Below are positions 8,833 to 17,569 of a DNA stretch of 33,632 nucleotides, piece by piece. The stretch is from Candidatus Proximibacter danicus (lineage in GTDB: Bacteria > Pseudomonadota > Gammaproteobacteria > Burkholderiales > Rhodocyclaceae): contig JADJUC010000023.1 of the NCBI GenBank assembly GCA_016710885.1, positions 1 through 33,632 on the forward strand. Reading direction: 5' to 3'. The notes under the pieces were generated by a model that saw only the letters and a program-made list of their open reading frames with translations, made no database searches and had not been told where the DNA came from. Numbering within the stretch: position 1 is the first letter of the stretch; every line of letters begins with the position of its first letter. The translations under genes were made by a program, and so were the position numbers.

Positions 8833-9930
8833 ATGAAATTCATCGACGAGGCAAAGATCTACGTGGCGGCCGGCGACGGCGGCAACGGCATGGCCTCGTT
8901 TCGCCGCGAGAAATACATTCCCCGTGGTGGCCCCAATGGCGGAGATGGCGGCAAGGGCGGCAACATCTTTGTCGTCGCCGACTGCAATATCAACACGCTG
9001 ATCGATTACCGCTACACCCGCAAATTCCTCGCTCAACGTGGCGAAAACGGTGGGACGGCAGACTGCTACGGGAAGGGCGGCGAAGATATCAGTTTGCGCA
9101 TGCCGGTCGGCACGGTCATTACCGATGCGGCGAGCGGTGAGGTGATTGCTGACCTCGACCTTCATGGCAAATCGGTCCTGATCGCCAAGGGCGGCCGTGG
9201 CGGCCTCGGCAACATCCACTTCAAATCCAGCACCAACCGCGCACCGCGTCAGAGCACCAAGGGCGAGCCGGGCGAAGAACTGGATCTGAAGCTCGAACTG
9301 CGCGTGCTCGCCGATGTTGGCCTGCTCGGATTGCCGAACGCGGGCAAGAGCACCTTCATCCGCGCCGTATCGGCTGCCCGACCAAAGGTTGCCGACTATC
9401 CCTTCACCACCCTGCATCCGAACCTCGGCGTCGTGCGTGTCGACGAAAACAAGAGCTTCGTCATCGCCGACGTTCCCGGCCTGATCGAAGGCGCCGCGGA
9501 CGGTGCCGGGCTGGGTATCCGCTTCCTCAAGCACCTTGCCCGCACACGCCTGCTGCTGCACATCGTAGACTTGGTACCGCCGGACCCGGATGCCGACCCG
9601 GTAAGGGATGCCAAAGCGATCGTTGCCGAGCTTGAGAAGTACAGCCCGGAACTGGCCGCCAAACCCCGCTGGTTGATCCTGAACAAGCTGGACCTGATTC
9701 CCGAGGAAGAGCGTAAAGCACGCATCGAAGCCTTCCTCGCGGCCTACGGCCACGACGATCGCTGGTTTGGTGTTGCCGCCATCAATGGCGACGGCTGCCG
9801 GCCGGTGGTCTATGCCATCTACGAGGCGCTGCAGCAAATGGCGCCGCCAGCACCCATGGCAACGGAAATCGAAGACGAATACGAAGATGCTGAAATACCC
9901 GTTGAACCGCTGAACACCGACGAAGAATGA
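8833..9930 (+). CDS. obgE: Obg-family ribosome-associated GTPase
   Basis: 365 residues from ATG 8833 (MKFIDEAKIYVAAGDGGNG, the usual Obg start); the open frame extends upstream through the repeat but has no family support there. The N-terminal glycine-rich Obg fold spans about residues 1-158. The G domain has G1 GLPNAGKST, G3 DVPGLIEGA and G4 NKLD. The C-terminal tail is acidic, as in other proteobacterial ObgE. Obg binds the 50S subunit and links ribosome maturation to growth and stringent control. It follows L21 and L27 as in many bacteria, and its stop overlaps the proB start (ATGA). Confidence 0.97.
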   Translation: MKFIDEAKIYVAAGDGGNGMASFRREKYIPRGGPNGGDGGKGGNIFVVADCNINTLIDYRYTRKFLAQRGENGGTADCYGKGGEDISLRMPVGTVITDAASGEVIADLDLHGKSVLIAKGGRGGLGNIHFKSSTNRAPRQSTKGEPGEELDLKLELRVLADVGLLGLPNAGKSTFIRAVSAARPKVADYPFTTLHPNLGVVRVDENKSFVIADVPGLIEGAADGAGLGIRFLKHLARTRLLLHIVDLVPPDPDADPVRDAKAIVAELEKYSPELAAKPRWLILNKLDLIPEEERKARIEAFLAAYGHDDRWFGVAAINGDGCRPVVYAIYEALQQMAPPAPMATEIEDEYEDAEIPVEPLNTDEE

Positions 9931-11048
9931 CCCTCACGCGCCTTGCCTCTGCCCGCCGTCTTGTCATCAAGGTCGGCTCCGCCCTTGTCACCAACAATGG
10001 CGCCGGTCTTGATCTTGACGCTATTGGCGAATGGGCGCGGCAGATCGCCGTGCTGCGCGCACAGGGTAAGGAAGTCGTACTGGTTTCGTCAGGCGCTATC
10101 GCCTGCGGCATGCAGCGGCTCGGCTGGAGCAAGCGGCCACACGCCGTACATGAACTTCAGGCAGCAGCGGCCGTCGGGCAAATGGGGTTGGTACAGGTGT
10201 ATGAAAACGCGTTTGCCGCCCACGCGCTCGTCACTGCACAGGTGTTGCTGACCCACGAAGATCTGGCCGACCGCAAACGCTACCTCAACGCCAGGTCGAC
10301 GCTGACGACGCTGCTCCAGCTCGGCGTCGTCCCGATCATCAACGAGAACGACACAGTAGTCACCGACGAGATCAAATTCGGCGACAACGACACGCTCGGT
10401 GCGTTGGTCGCCAACCTGGTCGAAGCCGAGGCGCTGATCATCCTTACCGACCAACCCGGCCTCTACACTGCCGACCCGCGCAAGGACCCCGCCGCCACAC
10501 TGATCAGCGAAGCCGCTGCCGGCGAGGCGCGACTTGAGGCAATGGCGGGCGGTGCCGGCAGTTCGATCGGCAAGGGCGGCATGATCACCAAGGTCATTGC
10601 CGCCAAACGGGCGGCACGCAGCGGCGCGCATACTGCCATCGCCAGCGGCCGCGAACGCGACGTCATGCCGCGCCTCGCCGCCGGGGAAGCCATCGGCACC
10701 CTGCTGGTTGCCGAAACGCAACCGCTCGCCGCGCGCAAGCAATGGCTGGCGGATCACCTGCAATTAGCCGGCAAACTGATTCTGGATGCTGGCGCCATAA
10801 AGGCCCTGCGGGATGGTCGCAGCCTGCTCCCCGTCGGCATCTCCAGCATTGAGGGGGAATTCGAGCGCGGCGCTGTGGTCGCCTGCCTTTCTCCCGAAGG
10901 CCATGAATTAGCCCGCGGCCTCGTCAACTACGCCAGCAGCGAAACCCGGCGCATCGCCGGTAAATCTTCGGGCGACATTGAAGCCATTCTTGGCTACGTC
11001 GACGAACCAGAACTGATCCATCGCGACAATCTGATTTTGCTGGACTGA
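9927..11048 (+). CDS. proB: Glutamate 5-kinase
   Basis: First enzyme of proline synthesis, phosphorylating L-glutamate with ATP. 373 residues, close to the E. coli length of 367. The amino-acid kinase domain has KVGSALVTNNG near the N-terminus, VLVSSGAIACGMQRLG, and IINENDTVVTDEIKFGDND for substrate binding. The C-terminal ~100 residues (from about KLILDAGAIKALRDG to GYVDEPELIHRDNL) form the PUA domain. ATG 9927 overlaps the obgE stop by four bases, so the two are translationally coupled. The gene is intact. Confidence 0.97.
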   Translation: MTLTRLASARRLVIKVGSALVTNNGAGLDLDAIGEWARQIAVLRAQGKEVVLVSSGAIACGMQRLGWSKRPHAVHELQAAAAVGQMGLVQVYENAFAAHALVTAQVLLTHEDLADRKRYLNARSTLTTLLQLGVVPIINENDTVVTDEIKFGDNDTLGALVANLVEAEALIILTDQPGLYTADPRKDPAATLISEAAAGEARLEAMAGGAGSSIGKGGMITKVIAAKRAARSGAHTAIASGRERDVMPRLAAGEAIGTLLVAETQPLAARKQWLADHLQLAGKLILDAGAIKALRDGRSLLPVGISSIEGEFERGAVVACLSPEGHELARGLVNYASSETRRIAGKSSGDIEAILGYVDEPELIHRDNLILLD

Positions 11049-11209
11049 TTGCTACCGTTTCAACCTGCGACGAAACATCACAACTCCGCTGCTTTCCAGT
11101 AATGCGAAAGATCGGCACCGGGCGGCGGGGCAACATCAACTCGGGAGGCAGTTCCGTCATCGCCCGATAATCAAACCGGCATTCCCTGCCGTATTGAGCG
11201 CCACGCCAA

Positions 11210-12361
11210 ATGCCCCTCAATCAAACCTTTGCCAGAATCGAAAGCTGCCTCCACCGGGGCGAGCTCGCCCTTGCCGAGCAGTTGCTGCACAGCATTCGCT
11301 GGTCAACACTCAATTCCCCGCCCGCCCACCGCCTGCATGCCTTGCTCTGGCAGCTACAGGGGAAAACTGAAGCAGCCCTGAAGGCGTTTTCGCGACTGGC
11401 GCAGGAAAAGGATACGGAGGGCGCCGCCTGGCTCGCGGTGGCGCAGTACTACGCAGCGCAACCTGGGGTCACGCTGACAGCGCCGATCTTCTTCGGGCAA
11501 CTCGCCGTCGAGCGCCTGCGCCGTTCGCCGTATATGGATTACCCGCTCGAAGTGCATATCGAGACACTGACATCCTGCAATGCGACGTGCAGCTTCTGCC
11601 CCTATCCGACGCTCGACCGTATCGGCACAAAAATGAGTGATGCACTCATCGACCGGATCATTGGCGACCTGGAGGCCATCCCGCGGACCCTGCCCTTCGG
11701 AATTTCACCCTTCAAGGTCAACGACCCCTTGATCGACAAGCGCATCTTCGACGTCTGCGCACAAATCAACCGGCGCTTACCCAACGCCCGGCCCCGCCTG
11801 TTCACTAACGGATCGCCGCTGACAGATGCAATCATCGAGCGCGTTGCACGGATCGAGCGCCTGCAACACCTTTGGATTTCACTCAATGAGATCGAGCCAG
11901 AGACATACCAGACAGTCATGGGCCTGCCGCTGGCGCGGACGCTGAAATGCATGGATCGGTTGCACTGCGCGGTGGTGGCCGGCCGCTTCACGCATCCAGT
12001 GATCGTCTCTCGCGTGCGAGACTGCAGCTCCGCCGATGACGCATTTGTCGCCTTTGTGCAGCAGCGCTACCCGCGCTTCTCGACCTCGGTGATGCCCTAC
12101 GCCAGTTGGGCTGGGCAGATTGTTACGGCGGAAACGCTGGCCATCCCGCCCACCGGTTGCGGGCGCTGGTTCGAGCTGTCGATCATGTCGACCGGCCAGG
12201 TGGCACTGTGCTGCATGGATGGTGAGGGAAAACATGTGATCGGCAATGTCACGACGGAAAACGCGCTCGCCATCTACAACCAGGCAAGCTACCGTCGGCT
12301 ACGGCAGGACACGGCAACCCGTTTGGGAGCCGGATCGCCATGCGATCGATGCTTTCAATAA
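11210..12361 (+). CDS. Radical SAM/SPASM-type protein with helical N-terminal region
   Basis: 383 residues. Residues 1-100 are helical and look like TPR-type repeats (LALAEQLLHSIRW, GKTEAALKAFSRLAQEK). The radical SAM core starts at HIETLTSCNATCSFCPYP; C123, C127 and C130 form the CX3CX2C site for the S-adenosylmethionine-binding iron-sulfur cluster. The C-terminal part has GCGRWF, VALCCMDGEG and the final CDRC, a Cys set that fits a SPASM-type auxiliary-cluster domain. Such proteins modify peptides, sugars or cofactors; the substrate cannot be read here. No small precursor peptide gene was seen next to it. It stands alone, with 161 bases upstream that show no clear promoter. Confidence 0.85.
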   Translation: MPLNQTFARIESCLHRGELALAEQLLHSIRWSTLNSPPAHRLHALLWQLQGKTEAALKAFSRLAQEKDTEGAAWLAVAQYYAAQPGVTLTAPIFFGQLAVERLRRSPYMDYPLEVHIETLTSCNATCSFCPYPTLDRIGTKMSDALIDRIIGDLEAIPRTLPFGISPFKVNDPLIDKRIFDVCAQINRRLPNARPRLFTNGSPLTDAIIERVARIERLQHLWISLNEIEPETYQTVMGLPLARTLKCMDRLHCAVVAGRFTHPVIVSRVRDCSSADDAFVAFVQQRYPRFSTSVMPYASWAGQIVTAETLAIPPTGCGRWFELSIMSTGQVALCCMDGEGKHVIGNVTTENALAIYNQASYRRLRQDTATRLGAGSPCDRCFQ

Positions 12362-12442
12362 ATCCGTAGCAGGCCGGGCCTTCGCAGTTGGCGTCGATGA
12401 TCCCTGCGATGCGATGTTTTCGGCGGCGACCCCGACTGCCGC

Positions 12443-12625
12443 TCAGTGCTTCTTGCTGTCGCCAGGCTCAGGGGTGAAAAACAGGCCGACACCCAGCACG
12501 ATCAGCAGTACAGGCCACCAGGTACGCATCAGGCCAAGAAGGTCGATTTCGAAGAGGCCGAGATTGACGGCCAACGCCAGTGCGCCGGTGACAACCAGCA
12601 CGATGGCGGCAAAATTTCCTTTCAT
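12443..12625 (-). CDS. Small LiaF/DUF5668-like membrane protein
   Basis: 60 residues with two hydrophobic segments (FAAIVLVVTGALALAVNLG and WPVLLIVLGVGLFF) separated by an amphipathic turn ending in RTWWPVLL. The phrase WWPVLLIVLGVGLFF is typical of the membrane domain in LiaF-like and DUF5668 proteins. AAGGAA lies shortly before the ATG at 12625. It is the only - strand gene in this part and reads towards the radical SAM gene. The role is unknown; relatives sense envelope stress in Firmicutes, but that cannot be transferred. Confidence 0.8.
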   Translation of the reverse strand: MKGNFAAIVLVVTGALALAVNLGLFEIDLLGLMRTWWPVLLIVLGVGLFFTPEPGDSKKH

Positions 12626-12761
12626 CGCTTTTCCTTACGTCGGCAGGTATTGCGTCACAGTGTGCCACGACACCGGCTTCGCGTCACGGCACAACTTGCT
12701 TGATGATGCACCAGCGGCCAGTCATGCGAAAATGCGGTTTTCAACCGACGGGACGAAGGCG

Positions 12762-12986
12762 ATGGCCGGTGGCTGGGGTTGCCCCCATGAAGTGGATGAC
12801 CGCTGTACCAAGGTCAGCAACCTGCCGTGCAACCCGGGCATGAAGGGCTGCGAACTGGCCGGCCGCTTCCGTTTTTCCAGTGAAGACAAAAACAGCCGTT
12901 ACCGCGAGAAGCAGGCGCGAAACGCACAGACGGTCGCCAGCCCGTGCGGTATAACGACAACGGACAAGCCAGAGGAAAACCCATGA
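12762..12986 (+). CDS. Small cysteine-rich conserved protein
   Basis: 74 residues from ATG 12762 (MAGGWGCPHEVDDRC); an in-frame ATG at 12732 would add ten. I chose 12762 because the homologs I recall begin just before GWxCPHE. Four cysteines occur in C-x7-C-x7-C-x6-C spacing (CPHEVDDRC, LPCNPGMKGC), which could bind metal. A basic helical tail follows (FSSEDKNSRYREKQARN). The TGA overlaps the pyrF ATG, so the two are likely translated together. The function is not known. Confidence 0.7.
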   Translation: MAGGWGCPHEVDDRCTKVSNLPCNPGMKGCELAGRFRFSSEDKNSRYREKQARNAQTVASPCGITTTDKPEENP

Positions 12987-13795
12987 CCTTCATCGAATCG
13001 CTCAATGCCGCCTGGTCCAGGAACAACTCCCTGCTATGCGTTGGCCTCGACCCGGACCCGGAAAAATTCCCCTCGCACCTGCAGGGGCACCCTGATGGCA
13101 TCTTCGAATTCTGCAAGGAGATCGCCGATACCACCGCCGATCTGGTCTGCTGCTTCAAGCCACAGATCGCCTACTTCGCCGCGCGCCGTGCCGAAGACCA
13201 GTTGGAGGCATTGATCGCGCACATCCACGAGAAGCATCCGGGCATCCCGGTGATCCTTGACGCGAAGCGTGGCGACATCGGCAGCACTGCCGAACAATAT
13301 GCGGTCGAGGCCTTCGAACGCTACGGTGCCGATGCGATTACGGCCAACCCCTACATGGGCCGCGACTCGGTCGAACCCTATCTGGCCTACAAGGACAAGG
13401 GCGTGATCCTGCTCTGCCGCACCTCCAACCCCGGCGGCAGCGACCTGCAGTTTCTCGACGTGGGCGGCATGAAGCTCTACGAGCGCGTCGCCCGGCTGGT
13501 GGCGAGCGAGTGGAACACCACCGGCCAGTGCGCGCTGGTGGTCGGTGCCACCTTCCCGGCCGAGATCGCCCGCGTGCGCGAGCTGACCGGCGACATGCCG
13601 CTGCTGGTACCCGGCATCGGCGCGCAGGGTGGCGACATCGCGGCGACGGTGGATGCCGGACGGACGAAGAACGGTGCTGGCTTGATGATCAATTCGTCGC
13701 GCGCCATCCTCTACGCCGGCAAGGGCAAAGACTTCGCCGAGGCCGCGCGCCAGGCGGCGCTGGCCACACGCGACGCGATCAACCAGTACCGTTAA
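12983..13795 (+). CDS. pyrF: Orotidine 5'-phosphate decarboxylase, type 2
   Basis: Last step of UMP synthesis, decarboxylating OMP. 270 residues from ATG 12983 with AGAGGA upstream. The active-site motif is VILDAKRGDIGSTAEQYA, with the Lys and Asp residues of the D-x-K-x-x-D array. LLCVGLDPDPEKFP near the start and LLVPGIGAQGGD near the end complete the barrel. The length and the DAKRGDIGST form match the longer type 2 family (about 270 residues) rather than the short E. coli PyrF. Start overlaps the small Cys-rich gene by four bases. Confidence 0.97.
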   Translation: MTFIESLNAAWSRNNSLLCVGLDPDPEKFPSHLQGHPDGIFEFCKEIADTTADLVCCFKPQIAYFAARRAEDQLEALIAHIHEKHPGIPVILDAKRGDIGSTAEQYAVEAFERYGADAITANPYMGRDSVEPYLAYKDKGVILLCRTSNPGGSDLQFLDVGGMKLYERVARLVASEWNTTGQCALVVGATFPAEIARVRELTGDMPLLVPGIGAQGGDIAATVDAGRTKNGAGLMINSSRAILYAGKGKDFAEAARQAALATRDAINQYR

Positions 13796-13804
13796 GGTAG
13801 CCCG

Positions 13805-14689
13805 ATGCGCCTCGATAACCAGCGCGAAAGCGACAACCTTGAAGACCGCCGCGGCGGCGGGGGCGGCGGTTTTTCGCTTGGCGGCGGCCGCATGGGCATC
13901 GGCACCATCGTCATCGCGCTGATCGGCAGCTACTTCCTCGGCATCAACCCGATGACACTGCTCGGCCTGCTCGAACAAGCGCCGCAGATACAGGTGCAGC
14001 CTCGCAGCGCACCGGCGCACAAGCCGCCGGCCGATGACGAGATGGCACGCTTCGTCTCCAAGGTACTGGCCTCGACCGAGGACACCTGGCGCGACATTTT
14101 CCGCGCTTCCGGCAAGCAGTATCAGGACCCGAAGCTGGTGCTCTTCTCCGGCAGCACGCCAACGGCCTGCGGCACCGGCCAGTCGGCGATGGGGCCGTTC
14201 TACTGCCCGGGTGACCAGAAGGTGTATATCGACCTCTCGTTCTACCGCGACCTGAAAACACGCTTCAAGGCACCGGGCGAATTCGCCCAGGCCTACGTGA
14301 TCGCGCACGAGGTCGGCCACCATGTGCAGCACCTGCTCGGCATTTCAAGCAAGGTGGAATCACAGCGCCAGCGTATCGGCGAGGTGGAGGGCAATGCACT
14401 GTCGGTCAAACTCGAACTGCAGGCCGACTGCTTCGCCGGCGTCTGGGGCAAACGCACCGACACCATGAAGAGCGTGCTGGAACCGGGAGACCTGGAACAG
14501 GCGCTGACGGCCGCCGCCGCTATCGGCGACGATCGACTGCAGCAGCAATCGCGCGGGCGCATCGTACCGGAGAGCTTTACGCACGGCAGTTCGGCGCAGC
14601 GTGTGCAGTGGTTCCGCCGCGGCTTCGAGAGCGGCGATGTGAATCAGTGCAACACTTTCGCCGCCCGCGCACCGTCCTCAACGCATTAG
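13805..14689 (+). CDS. YpfJ-type neutral zinc metallopeptidase
   Basis: 294 residues, close to E. coli YpfJ. The N-terminus is MRLDNQRESDNLEDRR followed by a glycine-rich linker (GGGGGGFSLGGGRMG) and one membrane span at about residues 33-50 (IGTIVIALIGSYFLGI). The catalytic motif HEVGHHVQHLLG gives HExxH zinc ligands and the catalytic Glu, and ELQADCFAGVWG supplies the further conserved acidic segment. The domain should face the periplasm. It starts nine bases after pyrF and may be cotranscribed. The substrate is unknown. Confidence 0.92.
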   Translation: MRLDNQRESDNLEDRRGGGGGGFSLGGGRMGIGTIVIALIGSYFLGINPMTLLGLLEQAPQIQVQPRSAPAHKPPADDEMARFVSKVLASTEDTWRDIFRASGKQYQDPKLVLFSGSTPTACGTGQSAMGPFYCPGDQKVYIDLSFYRDLKTRFKAPGEFAQAYVIAHEVGHHVQHLLGISSKVESQRQRIGEVEGNALSVKLELQADCFAGVWGKRTDTMKSVLEPGDLEQALTAAAAIGDDRLQQQSRGRIVPESFTHGSSAQRVQWFRRGFESGDVNQCNTFAARAPSSTH

Positions 14690-14709
14690 CCGAGGAGACG
14701 CCGGGGCTC

Positions 14710-17491
14710 ATGCTAGAGACGCTGGATATCGCATCGCCCGCCTGCCGTCTGATCATCAACGCCGACGACCTCGGGGCCTGCTCCGAGCGTGATGCCGGCA
14801 TCCTCGAACTTTTTTCCCGTGGCGCAATTACTTCGGCTTCGCTGCTGGTCAATGGCCCAAGCGCGGTTGAGGCCGCTGCCAGCGCTAGCGCTGCCAGCCT
14901 GCCGCTTGGGCTGCATCTCAATTTGAGCGAAGGCCGGTTAGCCAACCGCTGCTCGCTGACCGATGCCAACGGCAAACTGCTCGGCAAGCTGGGCCTGCGT
15001 CGGGCGTTGGCCGCAGGTAGTGCGCGATGACGATTTGGCCCGCGAGATCCGCGAGCAGTTCGAGGCCTTTATCGCACTCACCGGCGAATTGCCCAGCCAT
15101 GTCGATGGGCATCACCACATTCACGTCGAACCGGCTGTGGCTCAACTGCTCGCCGGAATAATGAGCCGCGAATATGGCGTTTATTGTGCCCGCCTGCCGC
15201 GCGAGGGTGGCCTTGGGGCGATGGCCGTGGATGCGGATTTTGATGCCGGTTTCCAGCTTGCGGTGGTCGCCGCGGCCGCGGCCGCCGAACCAGTATTTGC
15301 TGCCGAAGGCATCTACAGCACAGCGGCTTTTCTCGGCCAATCGCTGATGGGCTTTCGCCTGCAGCCTGCGCCCATGGCAACAGCGTTGCGAGCGCTGACG
15401 TCAATGCTCGCAACGCGCAATGACGAAGCCCTGTGGGTGGAGCTGATGGTGCACCCGGGGCTGGCCGGATCAGCCGACGCTGACAATTCGAAGCACCACG
15501 GTAGCTTTTGCTGCTCGCCAGCCCGCGCTCACGAAATGGCCATGCTGCAAAGCCCCGAATGGCGCGATGTCATTGCCGGCTGGAAACCCGGCTCGTTCCG
15601 AGAATTGCCGCGCCCGCTTGCCGCGGCAGATGCGCGTCCGAACCTGCTGATTTACAGCAAGCTGACACCAGCCACCGGCAACGCCGAGACCGCGCGCCGT
15701 TATGCGGCGGCCTGGTCGGCGCAGGCCAATGTCCGCATGCGCCCGGTACCGGTCGACATCGGCCCGGCAGCGCTGGCCCGCGAAGCCATGCGACTACGCC
15801 AGTTCGCCAAACGCGAACGGCTCGACCTGGCCGTTGGTATCCATATGCTGCGCGCCGGAGCCCCGCTGGCAGCGGCGTTTTCCAATGTGGCAGCCGACAC
15901 TTGCCCCCTGCCCTATGGCCTGCTGGCGAGCGGCACCGACGCCAATGCGGATATCGACCTGCCGGAGCACCGCCAAGCCATCGGGACAGCACTCGCACAG
16001 GCGGATTTTCTGCTCTGTCTGAACGAGGAACAGAAACTGCGCCTGTCGGCACTGCCGCGGCCGGCAGATATCACGGTGCTCGGCAACGGCATTGATGTCA
16101 CGACAGCGTCAAACTTTTCGCTGCGGGGCGCGCTGAAGCTCGCTGCGCAGGCCCGACTGATTCTTTTCCCGGCCAGCCTGCGTCGCTTGAAGGGTGTGCT
16201 GCCGCTGATCGAGCGCCTTGCCACACCGCTCGCCGAGATCTTTCGCGACCATGTGCTGGTGGTTCTCGGGCCTGCGCTGGAAGCGGGCTACGCGGCAGAA
16301 CTGCGCGCACGCCTGGAGACGCTGGTAGCCGGGCACCCGACACTCGAAGGCCGCATCGTGCTGCATGCGGGACTGCCGCACGGCGATTACCTGGCGGCGC
16401 TGAAGGAAGCGACGCTGGTACTCAATGCTTCGGAACACGAGGGGCTGAGCCACGGACTGATGGAAGCAATGGCGGCCGGCGTTCCGGTATTGGCGCGCGA
16501 TATTCCCGGCAACCGGCAACTGATCCGCGACGGAGAAAACGGCCGCCTGTTCGCCGACTTTGCCGCCTTGCCGGCAGCCTACGCGGCCTGCTTTGCCGAA
16601 CCCGAAACCAGCACCCGCATGGCCGAGTGTGCACGCACCGACATTGCCCGACGCTTCCCGGCAGACATTGAACGGCAGGCACTTGTCGACCTGCTGGCGC
16701 GCACGCTGGCCCGCCGGCAGACGATGCTGCCTTTTGCCGGCGTTACGTTACGACTGGATCGCACGGCTGACACACACCCCGTTTCGGCCGAAAATCTGGC
16801 CCTCTTCGCGCCGCTCGCGCTGTCGCCAGCGGCGCTCCGCGACTGGCCATTGCGTCTCCCGCGTATCGCCGACATCGGTTGTGGCTGTGGCGTCTTCGGT
16901 CTACGCCTGCTGGAAACCATTGCTGCCAGCGGCCGCCGCGTTGAGAACCTGTTGTTCACCGACCCGCATTCAGCCAGCCTCGCGGCGTTGACGCGCACGC
17001 TGACACGCCATCGGGCGCAACTGACCATGCTGGACAGGGCGGAGCTGGACGACGGCAGCCTGCTGGCGCCACTGCGCAGGCGTGGCGAACGGGTGCAGGC
17101 ACTCTCTTTCAACCTGCCGCAAACCCCGGGGCCACAGGGTTTCCGCCTCGACCGCAGTGGCGGCGCCGATGGTGCCGAACTGATTTGCCGCCTGCTTGCG
17201 GAGCTACCCGAGGTGCTCGCCGATGACGGCGAGGCTTTCCTGCTGCATATCGGCCTCGCCCACCCGGCGCGCGTACGCGCGGACATTGCCGCCATCGGCT
17301 TTTGTGAAACCGTCGTTACCGAGCAGACGCGGCACGCCAGTTTCGCCGACTACGAGGCGCTGCATTCCGGACTGGCCGACTACCTGCGCGCCGAGCACGC
17401 CGCCGGTCGCGCCGAATTTGTGCCGGATGCCAGCGGCGAAGGCTTTACCTACCGTGCGCACCTGGTGCGCCTGCGTCGAGCCCCTGAGTGA
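14710..17491 (+). CDS. Fusion: ChbG/YdjC deacetylase - GT4 glycosyltransferase - methyltransferase, one frameshift
   Basis: Joined across a frame change at about 15016, this is one chain of about 926 residues. Part 1 (about residues 1-305) is a ChbG/YdjC carbohydrate deacetylase: INADDLG with D19 and D20, HLNL with H69, then DGHHHIHV and ELMVHPG after the shift. Part 2 (about 309-675) is a GT-B glycosyltransferase of the GT4 type, with NLLIYSKLTPATGNAETA, PASLRRLKG and the EX7E segment EHEGLSHGLMEAMAAGVPVL. Part 3 (about 676-926) is a class I methyltransferase with IADIGCGCGVFG and SFNLPQTPGPQGF in the place of motif IV. Without correction, the first ORF stops at 15030 and the rest has no proper start, so one extra base is the simpler reading. 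Build-up or trimming of an acetylated glycan is inferred. Alternative starts upstream exist but have no family support. Confidence 0.85.
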
Positions 17492-17569
17492 CCCAGATCA
17501 CACACATCAACGGCAGCATGATGCGACAATATCGGCAACCGCTAATTTAGCCAGAAAGTACGGCCCCTG

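Noticed and set aside
8731..9837. 368-residue - strand frame opposite obgE
   Set aside because: obgE has all GTPase motifs on the + strand; the antisense product has no recognisable motif.
12246..12761. Upstream extension of the small Cys-rich gene to 12246
   Set aside because: It would run over the end of the radical SAM gene and the - strand membrane peptide; composition is not protein-like.
13034..14332. 432-residue open frame on the - strand opposite pyrF and the zinc peptidase
   Set aside because: Both + strand genes have complete family motifs; long antisense frames are common in GC-rich codon-biased genes.
14963..15030. ATG at 14963 as start of a separate glycosyltransferase-methyltransferase gene
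   Set aside because: The first residues there are an out-of-frame reading of the deacetylase; deacetylase motifs continue after the shift, so it is one gene.
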